64,000 nucleotides of DNA from Parvularcula sp039822105 (GCA_039822105.1 JBCBMW010000008.1:85481-149480), one strand, 5' to 3'; positions 46,414-55,881 are shown, counted from the stretch's first letter. Numbers and translations are program-made. Notes: generated by a model from the letters alone, not told the origin.

Positions 46414-46860
46414 ATGGCGACGATTGACGAGTTCGACAGGAAAATTTTGCGCGCGCTGTCAAAAGATGGGCGTCTGACCAACGCCAAACTGGCAGAAGAG
46501 GTCGGCCTGTCCGTTTCCGCCTGCCACCGCCGGGTGCAAGAGCTCGAGCGGACCGGTGTCATCAAAGGCTACCGCGCGGTTCTCGATCCCCATCACCTGG
46601 AGCGGGACTTCCTTGCCATCATGACCGTTGCGCTCGGTCGGCACACCAAGAAAGATCAAGAGAACTTCGAACGAGCGATGGCGAACGCCAACCAAGTCAC
46701 AGAGTGCTACAACGTCACCGGGGCGGTCGAATACGTCATGAAGGTCGAGGTCGCGGACCTCGCCGCCTACAAGCAGTTCCACACCGAGGTCTTAGGCCAA
46801 CAGCCCGGCGTGATCGGCATCACGTCCTATATTGTCATGGACACGCCCAAGAGCCCCTGA
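46414..46860 (+). CDS. Lrp/AsnC-family transcriptional regulator
   Basis: A 148-residue Lrp-type protein. The N-terminal helix-turn-helix (FDRKILRALSKDGRLTNAKLAEEVGLSVSACHRRVQEL) is followed by the ligand-binding RAM domain (FLAIMTVALG...ECYNVTGAVEYVMKVEVADL). It probably senses an amino acid and controls the divergent LysE-type exporter gene across the 72-base promoter region. Standard length and complete. Confidence 0.93.
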   Translation: MATIDEFDRKILRALSKDGRLTNAKLAEEVGLSVSACHRRVQELERTGVIKGYRAVLDPHHLERDFLAIMTVALGRHTKKDQENFERAMANANQVTECYNVTGAVEYVMKVEVADLAAYKQFHTEVLGQQPGVIGITSYIVMDTPKSP

Positions 46861-46918
46861 CGCAAACGCGATTATTCGTCCGTTGCCCTGCAGCAAATGT
46901 GGCACTAACCATGCCTTC

Positions 46919-47764
46919 ATGTCTTTTGAGAGCACATCCAGCTACGTCGCCACCGATGACCTCAAGGTCGCGGTCAATGCCGCTGTCACCCTTGAGCGGC
47001 CCCTCCTGATCAAAGGGGAGCCCGGCACCGGTAAAACCGTGCTCGCCAATGAGGTCGCCCAAAGCCTCGGCGCCCCGCTGATCGAGTGGCACGTGAAGTC
47101 GACCACCAAGGCGGCCCAAGGCCTCTACGAGTACGACGCCGTCGCTCGCCTGCGCGATAGCCAGCTCGGCGACGAAAAGGCCACGGATGTTGCCAATTAC
47201 ATCAAGCGCGGGAAGCTTTGGGAGGCCTTCACCTCTGACGTGCGCCCTGTCCTGCTCATCGACGAAATCGACAAGGCTGACATCGAGTTCCCGAACGACC
47301 TTCTCCAAGAGCTCGATCGCATGGAATTCTTTGTCTACGAGACCGGTGAGACGATCAAAGCGGCCCAGCGCCCAGTGATCATCATCACCTCGAACAACGA
47401 AAAAGAGCTGCCGGACGCGTTCCTGCGCCGCTGCTTCTTCCACTACATCAACTTCCCGGACGAAGAGACGATGAAGGACATCGTCGAGGTGCACTATCCC
47501 GGCATCAAAGAGCGTCTGGTGCGCGAGGCCCTCACCCGGTTCTACGCCTTGCGTGAGACACCGGGCCTCAAGAAAAAGCCTTCGACGTCAGAGCTTCTGG
47601 ATTGGCTCAAGCTTCTGATGGTCGAGGATGTCGATCTCGAGACACTCCGTGAGAAAGATCCGCGTAAGGCCATTCCGCCGCTGCACGGTGCCCTCCTCAA
47701 AAACGAGCAGGATGTGCATCTCTTTGAGCGTCTCGCCTTCCTCGCCCGCCGCGACGGACAGTAA
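46919..47764 (+). CDS. MoxR-family AAA+ ATPase
   Basis: A 281-residue AAA+ ATPase: Walker A GEPGTGKTV, Walker B VLLIDEIDKAD, sensor 1 IIITSNNEKELPDAFLRRC. It belongs to the MoxR branch (CoxD-like), which acts as a chaperone for protein complexes, normally with a VWA-domain partner encoded next door. Here the following genes are convergent and no VWA gene is present, so the partner is elsewhere or absent. ATG 46919 begins the family's usual short leader; the ribosome site is weak. Confidence 0.92.
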   Translation: MSFESTSSYVATDDLKVAVNAAVTLERPLLIKGEPGTGKTVLANEVAQSLGAPLIEWHVKSTTKAAQGLYEYDAVARLRDSQLGDEKATDVANYIKRGKLWEAFTSDVRPVLLIDEIDKADIEFPNDLLQELDRMEFFVYETGETIKAAQRPVIIITSNNEKELPDAFLRRCFFHYINFPDEETMKDIVEVHYPGIKERLVREALTRFYALRETPGLKKKPSTSELLDWLKLLMVEDVDLETLREKDPRKAIPPLHGALLKNEQDVHLFERLAFLARRDGQ

Positions 47765-47769
47765 GCGGA

Positions 47770-48222
47770 TCAAACAGGGGGCTTTCTCGCAAGATAGACC
47801 CCCACCGCCATCACCGCGAGACCGAGCACGCGCCGCAAGGTAAGTGACGACTGCGCGGCGCCAAGCCATCCAAAATGGTCGATCAGCGATGCCGCAATCA
47901 GCTGCCCCAGCAGCACAAAGAAAACCGCGTTCCCTAGCCCAAACTTCGGCGCCACAGCGGTGATCGAAAGGATGTAGAACGCTACGAAGATGCCTGCGCC
48001 GTAGTAGAACCAGGGCACGGGCTCACTGCTCTTCACCGGATTGGTGGCTGTTGAGAGAAAGACGGCCAGGCTGATCAACCCGCCCACCAGCAACAACAAG
48101 ATCGCGGCGGCGCTTGGCGAACCAAACCGTGTACCGATGGACGCGTTCATCGACGCCATCACCGGGATACCAATCCCTGCGGCGAACATGACAAGAGCAT
48201 AGACAACGTTCGGGTGGGTCAT
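47770..48222 (-). CDS. YdcZ/DUF606-type DMT transporter
   Basis: A 150-residue membrane protein with five helices, half the size of full EamA transporters, as in the DUF606 (YdcZ) group of the drug/metabolite transporter superfamily. The motif ASMNASIGTRFGSPSAAAILLLLVG is typical. It overlaps the GST gene by 4 bases, which supports ATG 48222, and is the third gene of a MarR-GST-DMT operon. It may export a compound handled by that operon; such small members can need a partner. Confidence 0.87.
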   Translation of the reverse strand: MTHPNVVYALVMFAAGIGIPVMASMNASIGTRFGSPSAAAILLLLVGGLISLAVFLSTATNPVKSSEPVPWFYYGAGIFVAFYILSITAVAPKFGLGNAVFFVLLGQLIAASLIDHFGWLGAAQSSLTLRRVLGLAVMAVGVYLARKPPV

Positions 48223-48821
48223 GATGGGTACACCGTTCGGGTCACACTGTCTCGTGCCGCTTTGCTTTCCAGCCAAGCCGCAAGCTTGGGACGACTGGAC
48301 CGCCATGCCCGTTCTGGCAAGCGCAGGTCGAGATAAGTCAGGAGGCTGATCAGGCTGATCGCTCCGAGGTCAAAAGCAGGTTCGTCGTTCGGCCAGCCCT
48401 CCTCAATCGCGTCCAAGGTGCGATCGATACCAACAAGCCACCGGCTCTCCCAAGCCTCGGACCGCTCACCCTCCGGCCGGCGGCGCTCCATCACCGCACT
48501 GAACGCTTTGTCCATCATCCCATCACAGAGAGACTGGAGATGGAGAACGTCCCACCGAGCGTCATCATCAGGAACCAATGGGTTACGAGTAGATAAGCTG
48601 TCCAGAAACGCGCAGATCAGGTGGCTGTCTGCCAATGCGGAGCCCCGCTCGCGCTCGAGCGTTGGCACGAGGCAGAGGGGGTTGGGTATAACGTCCACCG
48701 CCCCATCGTCGAGAGGGTTCAGAGAAATCTCCTCAACAAGGTCTTCCAGACCTTTTTCGATGATCACCATACGCACTTTCCTAGCGTAGGGTGAGGTTGG
48801 CGAGATATAGAGCTTCATCAT
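48219..48821 (-). CDS. glutathione S-transferase
   Basis: A 200-residue GST: thioredoxin-like N-terminal domain (LYISPTSPYARKVRMV, with the catalytic Ser/Tyr region and PNPLCLVPTL cis-proline, EADSHLIC-type ADSHLIC) and a helical C-terminal domain. It conjugates or reduces electrophiles with glutathione. It overlaps the MarR gene (48818-48821) and the DMT gene (48219-48222), so all three are translationally coupled. The set looks like a small detoxification/export operon. Confidence 0.91.
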   Translation of the reverse strand: MMKLYISPTSPYARKVRMVIIEKGLEDLVEEISLNPLDDGAVDVIPNPLCLVPTLERERGSALADSHLICAFLDSLSTRNPLVPDDDARWDVLHLQSLCDGMMDKAFSAVMERRRPEGERSEAWESRWLVGIDRTLDAIEEGWPNDEPAFDLGAISLISLLTYLDLRLPERAWRSSRPKLAAWLESKAARDSVTRTVYPS

Positions 48822-49237
48822 GGTCCCACACTCCCCGCGACCGTTTTCATCATGGTGACAAATCCATCGAGCCGCTCTTTTCCGATCGCCGCACACATAT
48901 CGGCATAAAGACGATCACCTGTGGCCTCGAGACTTTCGGCGATCGACAGACTGTCTTTCGTCGGATGAACTTCTTTTGAGCGGGCACTGGAAGCTGATGG
49001 CCGACGCTCCACCATCCCTTGCGCCTCAAGCGCGTTCAGAAACCGCGCGAGGGTCGATTTCTCTAGCCGCATATCATCCGCGAGGGCCTGCTGCGTCCGC
49101 CCTGGCTCTGCCAACACAGCGCGCAGGACGTAGGCATGGGAAGGCGTCAGGGCGAAAGGCGCAAACGCCTCCTCCCAACGACGATTGAGCTGCCGCGAAA
49201 GCGCATTGAGGTTGAAATAGAGACACCGCTCGAACAC
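48818..49237 (-). CDS. MarR-family transcriptional regulator of the GST operon
   Basis: A 139-residue MarR protein with winged-helix core (TQQALADDMRLEKSTLARFLNALEAQGMVERR). The wing that follows is charged (SSARSKEVHPTK). It begins with GTG 49237; no ATG is available in frame. As the first gene of a coupled MarR-GST-DMT operon it is likely an autorepressor released by an electrophile or related signal. A cysteine at residue 5 could be redox-active but is not a recognised motif. Confidence 0.88.
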   Translation of the reverse strand: MFERCLYFNLNALSRQLNRRWEEAFAPFALTPSHAYVLRAVLAEPGRTQQALADDMRLEKSTLARFLNALEAQGMVERRPSASSARSKEVHPTKDSLSIAESLEATGDRLYADMCAAIGKERLDGFVTMMKTVAGSVGP

Positions 49238-49382
49238 TGGTCGGGCCTTTCACATAACCGTTGCATATACAACTGTTTTCTTATGTCACCGTTCCGCGAA
49301 ACCTCTCCCCAGCTGGTGTCACCAGAATTGCAAGATGTGCTAGGACACCATAAGACCTGCGCGGGTGGGTAGGGGTATTGTT

Positions 49383-49868
49383 ATGAGCCGTTTCATTGCT
49401 TTGATCATGGGTCTCCTAGGTGCTGTAGGCACCAGCCAAGGGCCCGAATTCACGCAGCAATACATCCAAAACCTCACCGGCCGGGTGGCCGAGCTGCAAA
49501 ACATCGTCGATCGCTTTGATCGCACCGTGGCGGACGAGAACATGAGCCGCCAAGAAGGCCTCCAGGCCTGCCGGTCCGATGAGCCGATCCTCGCAAGCCT
49601 GTGCGGCGGGATCACGGACGATGTGACCCGATATGAGACACTCAGCGCGCAGCTCGCGCAGCTGACCACCGCATCAGAATGGGAACGGCCCGTGATGCTG
49701 GCCCGCGATTTCGATCGCGATATCGCCGAAAGCACCTATGCAGCTTATGAGCCGGCGGTCCCTGCAACCGCAGCAGGCGGCGCCTACGCCCTCGCGGGCT
49801 TCGCCGCACTTTGGCTTGTGACCTCGATCCTTCTCGGGATCATCACGGCGCCATTCCGCCGGTACTGA
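49383..49868 (+). CDS. DUF2937-family inner-membrane protein
   Basis: A protein of about 161 residues: N-terminal membrane helix (FIALIMGLLGAVGTSQGPEF), a helical periplasmic region with two cysteines (QACRSDEPILASLCGG), and a C-terminal membrane helix (ALAGFAALWLVTSILLGIIT). The combination with GTSQGPEFTQQYIQNL is DUF2937. Function unknown. GGGG precedes ATG 49383. Its stop codon abuts the purK stop codon. Confidence 0.83.
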   Translation: MSRFIALIMGLLGAVGTSQGPEFTQQYIQNLTGRVAELQNIVDRFDRTVADENMSRQEGLQACRSDEPILASLCGGITDDVTRYETLSAQLAQLTTASEWERPVMLARDFDRDIAESTYAAYEPAVPATAAGGAYALAGFAALWLVTSILLGIITAPFRRY

Positions 49869-50936
49869 TTAGCGGTCCAGCGGCCGCACCCAGTGCCCCA
49901 TCTTGCGGCCTGGAGCGACGTCTTTTTTTCCGTAAAGCGTGAGGCTAGCGCCGAGGGTCGCCGTGAGAGCGCGCCATTCATCGGTGTCATGACCGATCAA
50001 ATTGATCATCTCACTGGGTATCAGTGTCCGCGTGTCGCCTAAGGGCCAGCCAGCAACAGCGCGGATATGCTGCTCAAACTGTCCCGTGGAGCACGCCTCG
50101 TGGGTCACATGCCCCGAATTGTGGACCCGCGGCGCCATCTCGTTCGCCAGAAGCTCGCCATCACAATCGAAAAATTCAACCGTCAGAACACCGACGTAAT
50201 CGAGCTTATCCAGCACGGCGCGCGTGGCCGACTGCGCTTGCTCGCGCACCGCATCTGACGTTTCAGCAGGTAAGACGCTGCGGTGAAGAATGCCGCTCCG
50301 GTGTTCATTTTCAGCGACGTCAAAAAAGGTGATCGCGCCGTCTCTCCCGCGGGCCGCCACCTGGCTCACCTCACGGGTAAACGCCGCTTTCGCCTCAAGG
50401 ATCCATGGGCCACCGCCAAGATCGGCAAGCACCTTTGCAGGATCCTCTGTCCCCTGAAGGCTGGCTTGGCCCTTGCCGTCATACCCGAACTGGCAGGTTT
50501 TGAGAATCGACGGCCCTGCCTCGGGCAGCGCCCGCGCGAGGTCATCGGCATTCGCTACGGGCCAGTAATCGACAGTCTTGATGCCGAGCGAGCGGAAGAA
50601 GTCCTTCTCGCGCACCCGCTCCTGGCTCGCCGCCAATGCTGCCGCGGGCGGCGCAAGGACGCCATCCGCCTCCGTCACCGCAGCGGCGGTCGCGGCCGGT
50701 ACGTTCTCAAACTCATAGGTGACCGCGTCGACCTCTCGGGCGAAGGCTTTCACCGCCGCGAGGTCATCATAGGCCGCCTGACGCACCAGGGTTGCGACCT
50801 CGCCGGCCGGCGATCCCTCTGCATCAGGACCAAAAACAGCTGTCCGGAACCCGAGCTTTGCAGCAGCGGAGCACAACATGCGCCCCAGCTGCCCTGTACC
50901 CAAGATCCCGATCGTGGCACCGGGTTTTAGCATCAT
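49869..50936 (-). CDS. purK: 5-(carboxyamino)imidazole ribonucleotide synthase
   Basis: A 355-residue ATP-grasp enzyme. The N-terminal IGILGTGQLGRML motif, the grasp domain region TYEFENVPAATAA and the terminal ATPase part (MAPRVHNSGHVT, EHIRAVAGWPLGD) are PurK hallmarks. It makes N5-CAIR from AIR, bicarbonate and ATP in purine synthesis. It starts directly at the stop of purE, giving the usual purE-purK operon. Length standard, no defects seen. Confidence 0.96.
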   Translation of the reverse strand: MMLKPGATIGILGTGQLGRMLCSAAAKLGFRTAVFGPDAEGSPAGEVATLVRQAAYDDLAAVKAFAREVDAVTYEFENVPAATAAAVTEADGVLAPPAAALAASQERVREKDFFRSLGIKTVDYWPVANADDLARALPEAGPSILKTCQFGYDGKGQASLQGTEDPAKVLADLGGGPWILEAKAAFTREVSQVAARGRDGAITFFDVAENEHRSGILHRSVLPAETSDAVREQAQSATRAVLDKLDYVGVLTVEFFDCDGELLANEMAPRVHNSGHVTHEACSTGQFEQHIRAVAGWPLGDTRTLIPSEMINLIGHDTDEWRALTATLGASLTLYGKKDVAPGRKMGHWVRPLDR

Positions 50937-51443
50937 CTAAAGAACAGGCTCATCCGTAGGCGGTGCTTCAAGCACCGCGTCGCTTTGTTTTTGCCGCCAC
51001 GCCTTGAGGCGCATGGAAAGATCATTATCGCTCAGCGCCAGGATCGACGCCGCCATCAGGCCTGCGTTCTTGGCGCCAGCCTCACCGATCGCCAGCGTGC
51101 CGACCGGAATGCCGCCGGGCATCTGCGCGATCGAAAGAAGGCTATCCATGCCGGAAAGGGCTTTGGACTCCACGGGAACACCGAGCACCGGCAGTGTCGT
51201 CATCGACGCAACCATACCCGGCAAGTGAGCTGCGCCCCCCGCCCCGGCGATGATGACTTTGTAGCCGTCTTCTTCCGCATTCATCGCAAACTTGACCATG
51301 CGGTTCGGCGTTCGGTGGGCGGAAACGATCAAATCGTCGTGCCCCACATCCAGGGCATCGAGCACATCAGCAGCCGCTTTCATGGTCGGCCAATCGGAGG
51401 TCGAGCCCATGATGATCGCGACGGATCTCACGTCGTGGTTCAT
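50937..51443 (-). CDS. purE: 5-(carboxyamino)imidazole ribonucleotide mutase
   Basis: A 168-residue PurE class I. The active-site features are visible: IIMGSTSDWPTM at the start, SAHRTP in the middle and GAGGAAHLPGM. It moves the carboxyl of N5-CAIR to C4, giving CAIR, following PurK. The C-terminal 15 residues (residues 153-168) are an acidic tail not found in E. coli. The first gene of the purEK operon. Confidence 0.96.
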   Translation of the reverse strand: MNHDVRSVAIIMGSTSDWPTMKAAADVLDALDVGHDDLIVSAHRTPNRMVKFAMNAEEDGYKVIIAGAGGAAHLPGMVASMTTLPVLGVPVESKALSGMDSLLSIAQMPGGIPVGTLAIGEAGAKNAGLMAASILALSDNDLSMRLKAWRQKQSDAVLEAPPTDEPVL

Positions 51444-51505
51444 AGTGCACCCAAGCGCAGCAAAGACGGACCGCTACCGGAAAGTCCTTCTTTTCGCAAG
51501 GTTCT

Positions 51506-53146
51506 CTAGCCGCGAAGCGCCTTGATCCGTGCGATCAATCCAGCCGTTGAGCTGTCATGCTCACCCGCCCCCTCGCCCTTCAATTCCGCAAGGATGGGCT
51601 TCGCTAGCACCTTGCCGAGCTCCACCCCGAACTGGTCGTAGGAGTTGATGCCCCAAATGACCCCTTGGACGAAGATCTTATGCTCATAGAGGGCGATCAG
51701 GGCACCGAGGGTCCGGGGCGTCACCTGATCCATCAAAATCGTCACCGATGGCCGATTGCCAGGAAAGGCCTTGTGCTTGGCGAGGCGTTTCGCCTCAGCC
51801 GGGTCCGCGCCGCCATCGAGCAGGCTGCGCTCGGCCTCTTCCTCTGTCACCCCGACCATCAGCGCCTCGGGCTGAGCAAGGACATTGGCCAGGAGCTTTT
51901 CGTGGTGATCACCCAACGGGTTGTGGGATCGCGCGGCGGCGATGAACTCGCAAGGGATGATATCGGTGCCTTGGTGGATCAATTGATAAAACGCATGCTG
52001 ACCATTGGTCCCAGGCTCACCAAACAACGTTGGGCCTGTGGCGTAGCCAACGGCACTGCCGTCATGGCGGCGTCCCTTGCCGTTCGACTCCATATCCGCC
52101 TGCTGAAGATAGGCCGCCAGCCGGTGAAGATATTGGTCGTAAGGCAAAACAGCGAGCCCACTCATGCCGAGGAAACTCCGGTGCCAAAGCCCGGTCAGAC
52201 CGAGCAGAACCGGAAGGTTCTCCGTGAGCGGCGCTTCCTCAAAATGCCGGTCCATCTCGCGGGCGCCGTCCAGCAGTTTCTCGAAATCGTCCCAACCGAC
52301 CGTCAACGCGATCGGCAGGCCGATGGCTGACCAAAGGCTGTAACGCCCGCCAACCCAGTCCCAGAAACCAAAGACGTTCTCCTGCGCGATACCAAAGGCC
52401 GATGTCGCGTCCGCATTGGTGGAGAGCGCCACAAAATGGCTGGCGATGTCGGCCTCGCTCCGCCCCTGACCTAGGAACCAATCCCGGGCGCTGGCCGCGT
52501 TGGTCATAGTCTCCTGCGTGGTGAAAGTCTTGGACGCGATACAGAAAAGTGTCGTCTCCGGATCAATCTGGCGTAAGACTTCTGACAGATGCGTACCGTC
52601 AACGTTGGATACAAAGTGCACAGAGCGACCGTCGATCCAATAGGGCTTCAGCGCTTCGGTCACCATCACCGGCCCGAGGTCCGAGCCGCCGATCCCGATG
52701 TTCACAACAGTGGTCAGCGGCTTGCCTGTTGAACCCCGCCTCTCCCCTGATACCACAGCATCAGTGAACGTTCTCATCCGCTGACGCACCTCTTCGATCA
52801 GCGGCATCACATCTTCGCCGTCGACCAGGTAGGTCCCGTGGCGCGTATCGCGCAGCGCTGTGTGCAGGACCGCGCGATGCTCGGTCGAATTGATCGGCGC
52901 GCCCGCGAACATCGATGCTCGGCGCTCCTCAAGACCAGCCTCGCGGGCCAAGAAATAGAGCTCCTCCATCACCGCGCTGGTGATGCGGGTTTTGGAATAG
53001 TCGAGGAAGAGCCCGCACGCCTCGCGCGAGAAGCGCTCAAACCGGCGAGGATCATTGGCGAACAGCCCCCGCAACTCCGCCTGGCCATCGGTTTGGGCGA
53101 GGGCTTCGAGCGCCCCCCAAGCTTTCAGCGTGGTGGGGTCCGTCAT
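51506..53146 (-). CDS. pgi: glucose-6-phosphate isomerase
   Basis: A 546-residue phosphoglucose isomerase of the standard two-SIS-domain type. Motifs: TVVNIGIGGSDLGPVMV, SKTFTTQETMTNA, the catalytic glutamate in VGGRYSLWSAIGLP, GTNGQHAFYQLIHQGT and the C-terminal NSYDQFGVELGK. It links glycolysis/gluconeogenesis and the pentose or Entner-Doudoroff routes. GGGAGCGAG before ATG 53146. Complete. Confidence 0.97.
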   Translation of the reverse strand: MTDPTTLKAWGALEALAQTDGQAELRGLFANDPRRFERFSREACGLFLDYSKTRITSAVMEELYFLAREAGLEERRASMFAGAPINSTEHRAVLHTALRDTRHGTYLVDGEDVMPLIEEVRQRMRTFTDAVVSGERRGSTGKPLTTVVNIGIGGSDLGPVMVTEALKPYWIDGRSVHFVSNVDGTHLSEVLRQIDPETTLFCIASKTFTTQETMTNAASARDWFLGQGRSEADIASHFVALSTNADATSAFGIAQENVFGFWDWVGGRYSLWSAIGLPIALTVGWDDFEKLLDGAREMDRHFEEAPLTENLPVLLGLTGLWHRSFLGMSGLAVLPYDQYLHRLAAYLQQADMESNGKGRRHDGSAVGYATGPTLFGEPGTNGQHAFYQLIHQGTDIIPCEFIAAARSHNPLGDHHEKLLANVLAQPEALMVGVTEEEAERSLLDGGADPAEAKRLAKHKAFPGNRPSVTILMDQVTPRTLGALIALYEHKIFVQGVIWGINSYDQFGVELGKVLAKPILAELKGEGAGEHDSSTAGLIARIKALRG

Positions 53147-53173
53147 GTCTCGCTCCCGGGATGCCTGAAGGAA

Positions 53174-53764
53174 TCAGTACTTCACGGAGCATCCATAGGG
53201 CGCAGACAGCGTCGTGACCACCTCTTCGCCATCGGCCATCGCACCGAGCGCGGCCGAGACGTAATTCTGCGCATTCGGAAGATCAGCAGGATCAGCCGAC
53301 GGGATCGTGTCGATGGCTCCGGCATAGCGCAGCAGGCCAGCGTCATCGATGATGTACATGTGCGGTGTGGTCTTCGCACCATAGGCTCGGCCCATGCTGC
53401 CATCCTCATCCAGGAGTACGTAAGCAGGCTCTGCGCCGCGGCTTGAAGTGAGCTCATTGGCCTTCACCGCTGAGACATGCCCTTGCTTTCCGGGGGCGGA
53501 GGAGATCACCGTCAGCCACACGACGTCTTCTGCCGCTGCCCGGCGCTGCAGGCTTTGCATATTGTCCGAATTGTAGTGCTTACGGACGAACGGGCAGTCG
53601 TGGTTGGTCCATTCAAGAACCACCGTCTTGCCGGCGAAATCGGCCAGGGACACCTCGGCGCCAGATGCGCTTGGTTCAGTGAAATCAGGGGCCGCCTCGC
53701 CAGGGATCGGCGCACTGGCGGCGGACATCATCATCAGGGCAGAGAGGGCGGCGGCGGTGATCAT
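53174..53764 (-). CDS. secreted redoxin-family protein
   Basis: A 196-residue protein with signal peptide (MITAAALSALMMMSAASA) and a thioredoxin/AhpC-TSA-like fold. It has NHDCPFVRKHY in place of a CxxC, leaving one active cysteine as in peroxiredoxin-like redoxins, and a second cysteine four residues from the C-terminus (PYGCSVKY). It overlaps the downstream-acting DsbD gene by 4 bases. A periplasmic thiol protein kept reduced by the DsbD-type partner is the natural reading; the substrate is inferred only. Confidence 0.87.
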   Translation of the reverse strand: MITAAALSALMMMSAASAPIPGEAAPDFTEPSASGAEVSLADFAGKTVVLEWTNHDCPFVRKHYNSDNMQSLQRRAAAEDVVWLTVISSAPGKQGHVSAVKANELTSSRGAEPAYVLLDEDGSMGRAYGAKTTPHMYIIDDAGLLRYAGAIDTIPSADPADLPNAQNYVSAALGAMADGEEVVTTLSAPYGCSVKY

Positions 53765-55824
53765 CCGGCTTGCTCCAGGGTTTGCGCAACGCGCTCAACG
53801 GTCAAAATCTGCGGCAGAATCTCAGGCTCTGCTTCGCCATTATAGTAGAGATAGAGCGGAACGCCGCTGCGTCCTTGCCTTTCTATCGCAGCGGTAATGA
53901 TCGGGTCCGGATTGGTGAGATCGGCCACCATGAAGACCGTGCCCGTCTTCTGAAACAAGGACTTCACCGGCTCGGTGTCAAGCACGACGCGCTTGTTGTA
54001 CTGGCAGGTGACGCACCACGCGGCGGTGAAGTCGATAAAGACTGGCGTTCCTTCTGCGCGGTATTGGGCGAGCATCGCCTCATCGTAAGGGATCTTTTCA
54101 GTCGATGCGGAGGCTACCGCGACCGGCTGAGCCGTGAGCGTGAAAAGAGGGATGAGCGCCGCTCCGATGGCAGCCGCCGCGGCTGCAAGAAGCGCTACGC
54201 TGTTGCCGTTCTCCTGCGCCAACCCGAAAAGCCAAGCCGCGAGCGACGACGCGACAAACGCGATGCCGAGGATCAACACGCCCTGCGGCCCGGCCTGAAG
54301 GCTCAGGACCCAAGTCAGCCACACCACCGTGCCGAACATCGCAAACGAGAAGAGCTGCTTGAGCCGCACCATCCATGCGCCCGGCTTGGGCAAGAGGCTC
54401 GCAATCTGCGGGGCTGCGGCAAGCGCGAGGTAGGGCAGCGCAAGACCGAGGCCGAGGGCGAGGAAGATAGCAATCGCGGCAGCCGGCGGCGCGGTGAGCG
54501 CATAGCCGATGGGCAGGCCAAGAAATGGTCCGATGCACGGAGCCGCGACGAGCACCGCGAGAAGACCTGTGAAGAACGATCCGGCTGCCCCCTTTTTCTG
54601 CGTCAGCCCCTGCCCCGCGCCCTGGATGGACGTCCCGACTTCAAACACGCCTGCGAGGTTGAGGCCGATCAGGAAAACGATGACGGCGAAAAGGCCGACA
54701 GCGATCGGGGACTGAAGATGAAAACCCCATCCCAGCTCTGCGCCCAAACCCCTCAGCACCAGGAGGAGCGATGCCATCGCAACGAACGTCACGAGAACGC
54801 CGCCTGTGTAGGCGAACGCATCCTTTTTGACCTCCGAACGGTCAGCACCGGCAAGCTGCGCAATCCCTGCAGCCTTCAAAAAGACGATGGGGAAGACGCA
54901 TGGCATCGCGTTCAGCACCAGCCCGCCAAGAAGCGCGAAGGCGAAAATGAGAAAGATGTTCCCCGCGCCTTCATCCCTCGCAGCGGCCGCGGACGATGCC
55001 AACGCCAGGACCTCATCCGAGCGCTGAGCGTTGAAAACGACACCCACTTCCTGGCCGTCCATCGAGACCACCATCACGCCCGAAAGCGTCTCCGGCGGGG
55101 CCGCGCGGTACTTGAGGGCGGGCGTCAGGGTGAAGATCAAGTCTTCCGCCGACCGAAAGCTCGGCTGCGGCGCGGCGGGTTCGATATAGCCGCTCTCGCT
55201 GGGGAAAATGTAGGCCTCGCCTGCGGGCGCACCTTCGATGGCGAGAACGATCTCCCCGTCCCGGTCGGCAAAAGCCGCGTTGAGGTTTAGCTCGCGAGGA
55301 AGCGCCGAACGCGCCTCTCGGATCATCGCTGCGTTGCCGGATGCGTCCGCTGCTTCGTCGGCGACCGCGATCGCAAGCGACAGGTCGGCGCTTTCGGGGA
55401 TGCAGACATCAAGGCAGATGAGCCATTCGGCGAACACATCAAACCGGACGCTCCGGCCCGCGGGTGTGTCCGCCGGCACGGTGATCGGCACAAGGAACAG
55501 CGGCCGCCCCTCATGGCCAAAATTCATCAGGGGACCGAGCGGCAAACGGTGCGGCAGCGGGTAGCCGATCTCGCCCGCCTCAAAACCTTCCGGCAACGTC
55601 CAACTCAGCTCCAGCGGCAACCCGCTATCGCCGGGGTTTTTCCAGTAGACGTGCCAGCCCTCTTCCAACTGTTGGTCGAGCGCGACCCAGAGCGTTTCAC
55701 CCGGAACTGCGGCGGTTTTCTCCGCGATCAGGCGGCTTTCGGCGTGGCCCGTGGTGACCCAAGAGCCAGTCTGGGCGGTGGCGGGCGTGAGAAAGAGGAC
55801 AAAAGCGAGAAAAAACCTGAGCAT
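53761..55824 (-). CDS. DsbD-type thiol:disulfide interchange protein
   Basis: A 687-residue protein. After a signal peptide comes an N-terminal periplasmic domain with a Cys pair (WLICLDVCIPES), then about eight membrane helices holding the two intramembrane cysteines (NAMPCVFPI and VAAPCIGPF), and a C-terminal thioredoxin domain with WCVTCQ. This is the ScsB/DsbD pattern: electrons pass from cytoplasmic thioredoxin to periplasmic partners. The 4-base overlap with the redoxin gene suggests that protein is its client. N-terminal domain differs from classical nDsbD in sequence, closer to DUF255/ScsB-like forms in my view. Confidence 0.92.
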   Translation of the reverse strand: MLRFFLAFVLFLTPATAQTGSWVTTGHAESRLIAEKTAAVPGETLWVALDQQLEEGWHVYWKNPGDSGLPLELSWTLPEGFEAGEIGYPLPHRLPLGPLMNFGHEGRPLFLVPITVPADTPAGRSVRFDVFAEWLICLDVCIPESADLSLAIAVADEAADASGNAAMIREARSALPRELNLNAAFADRDGEIVLAIEGAPAGEAYIFPSESGYIEPAAPQPSFRSAEDLIFTLTPALKYRAAPPETLSGVMVVSMDGQEVGVVFNAQRSDEVLALASSAAAARDEGAGNIFLIFAFALLGGLVLNAMPCVFPIVFLKAAGIAQLAGADRSEVKKDAFAYTGGVLVTFVAMASLLLVLRGLGAELGWGFHLQSPIAVGLFAVIVFLIGLNLAGVFEVGTSIQGAGQGLTQKKGAAGSFFTGLLAVLVAAPCIGPFLGLPIGYALTAPPAAAIAIFLALGLGLALPYLALAAAPQIASLLPKPGAWMVRLKQLFSFAMFGTVVWLTWVLSLQAGPQGVLILGIAFVASSLAAWLFGLAQENGNSVALLAAAAAAIGAALIPLFTLTAQPVAVASASTEKIPYDEAMLAQYRAEGTPVFIDFTAAWCVTCQYNKRVVLDTEPVKSLFQKTGTVFMVADLTNPDPIITAAIERQGRSGVPLYLYYNGEAEPEILPQILTVERVAQTLEQAG

Positions 55825-55881
55825 ATCGTGCCCTTCGCTGACGCCCCCGGTTTGGTCACAGTGACCGATGCGCGCAAGACG

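Noticed and set aside
53770..55290. A 506-codon open frame on the plus strand
   Set aside because: It is antisense to the DsbD-type gene in a GC-rich region; its translation is rich in Arg, Glu and Gln without domains, while the minus strand gives a clear family match.
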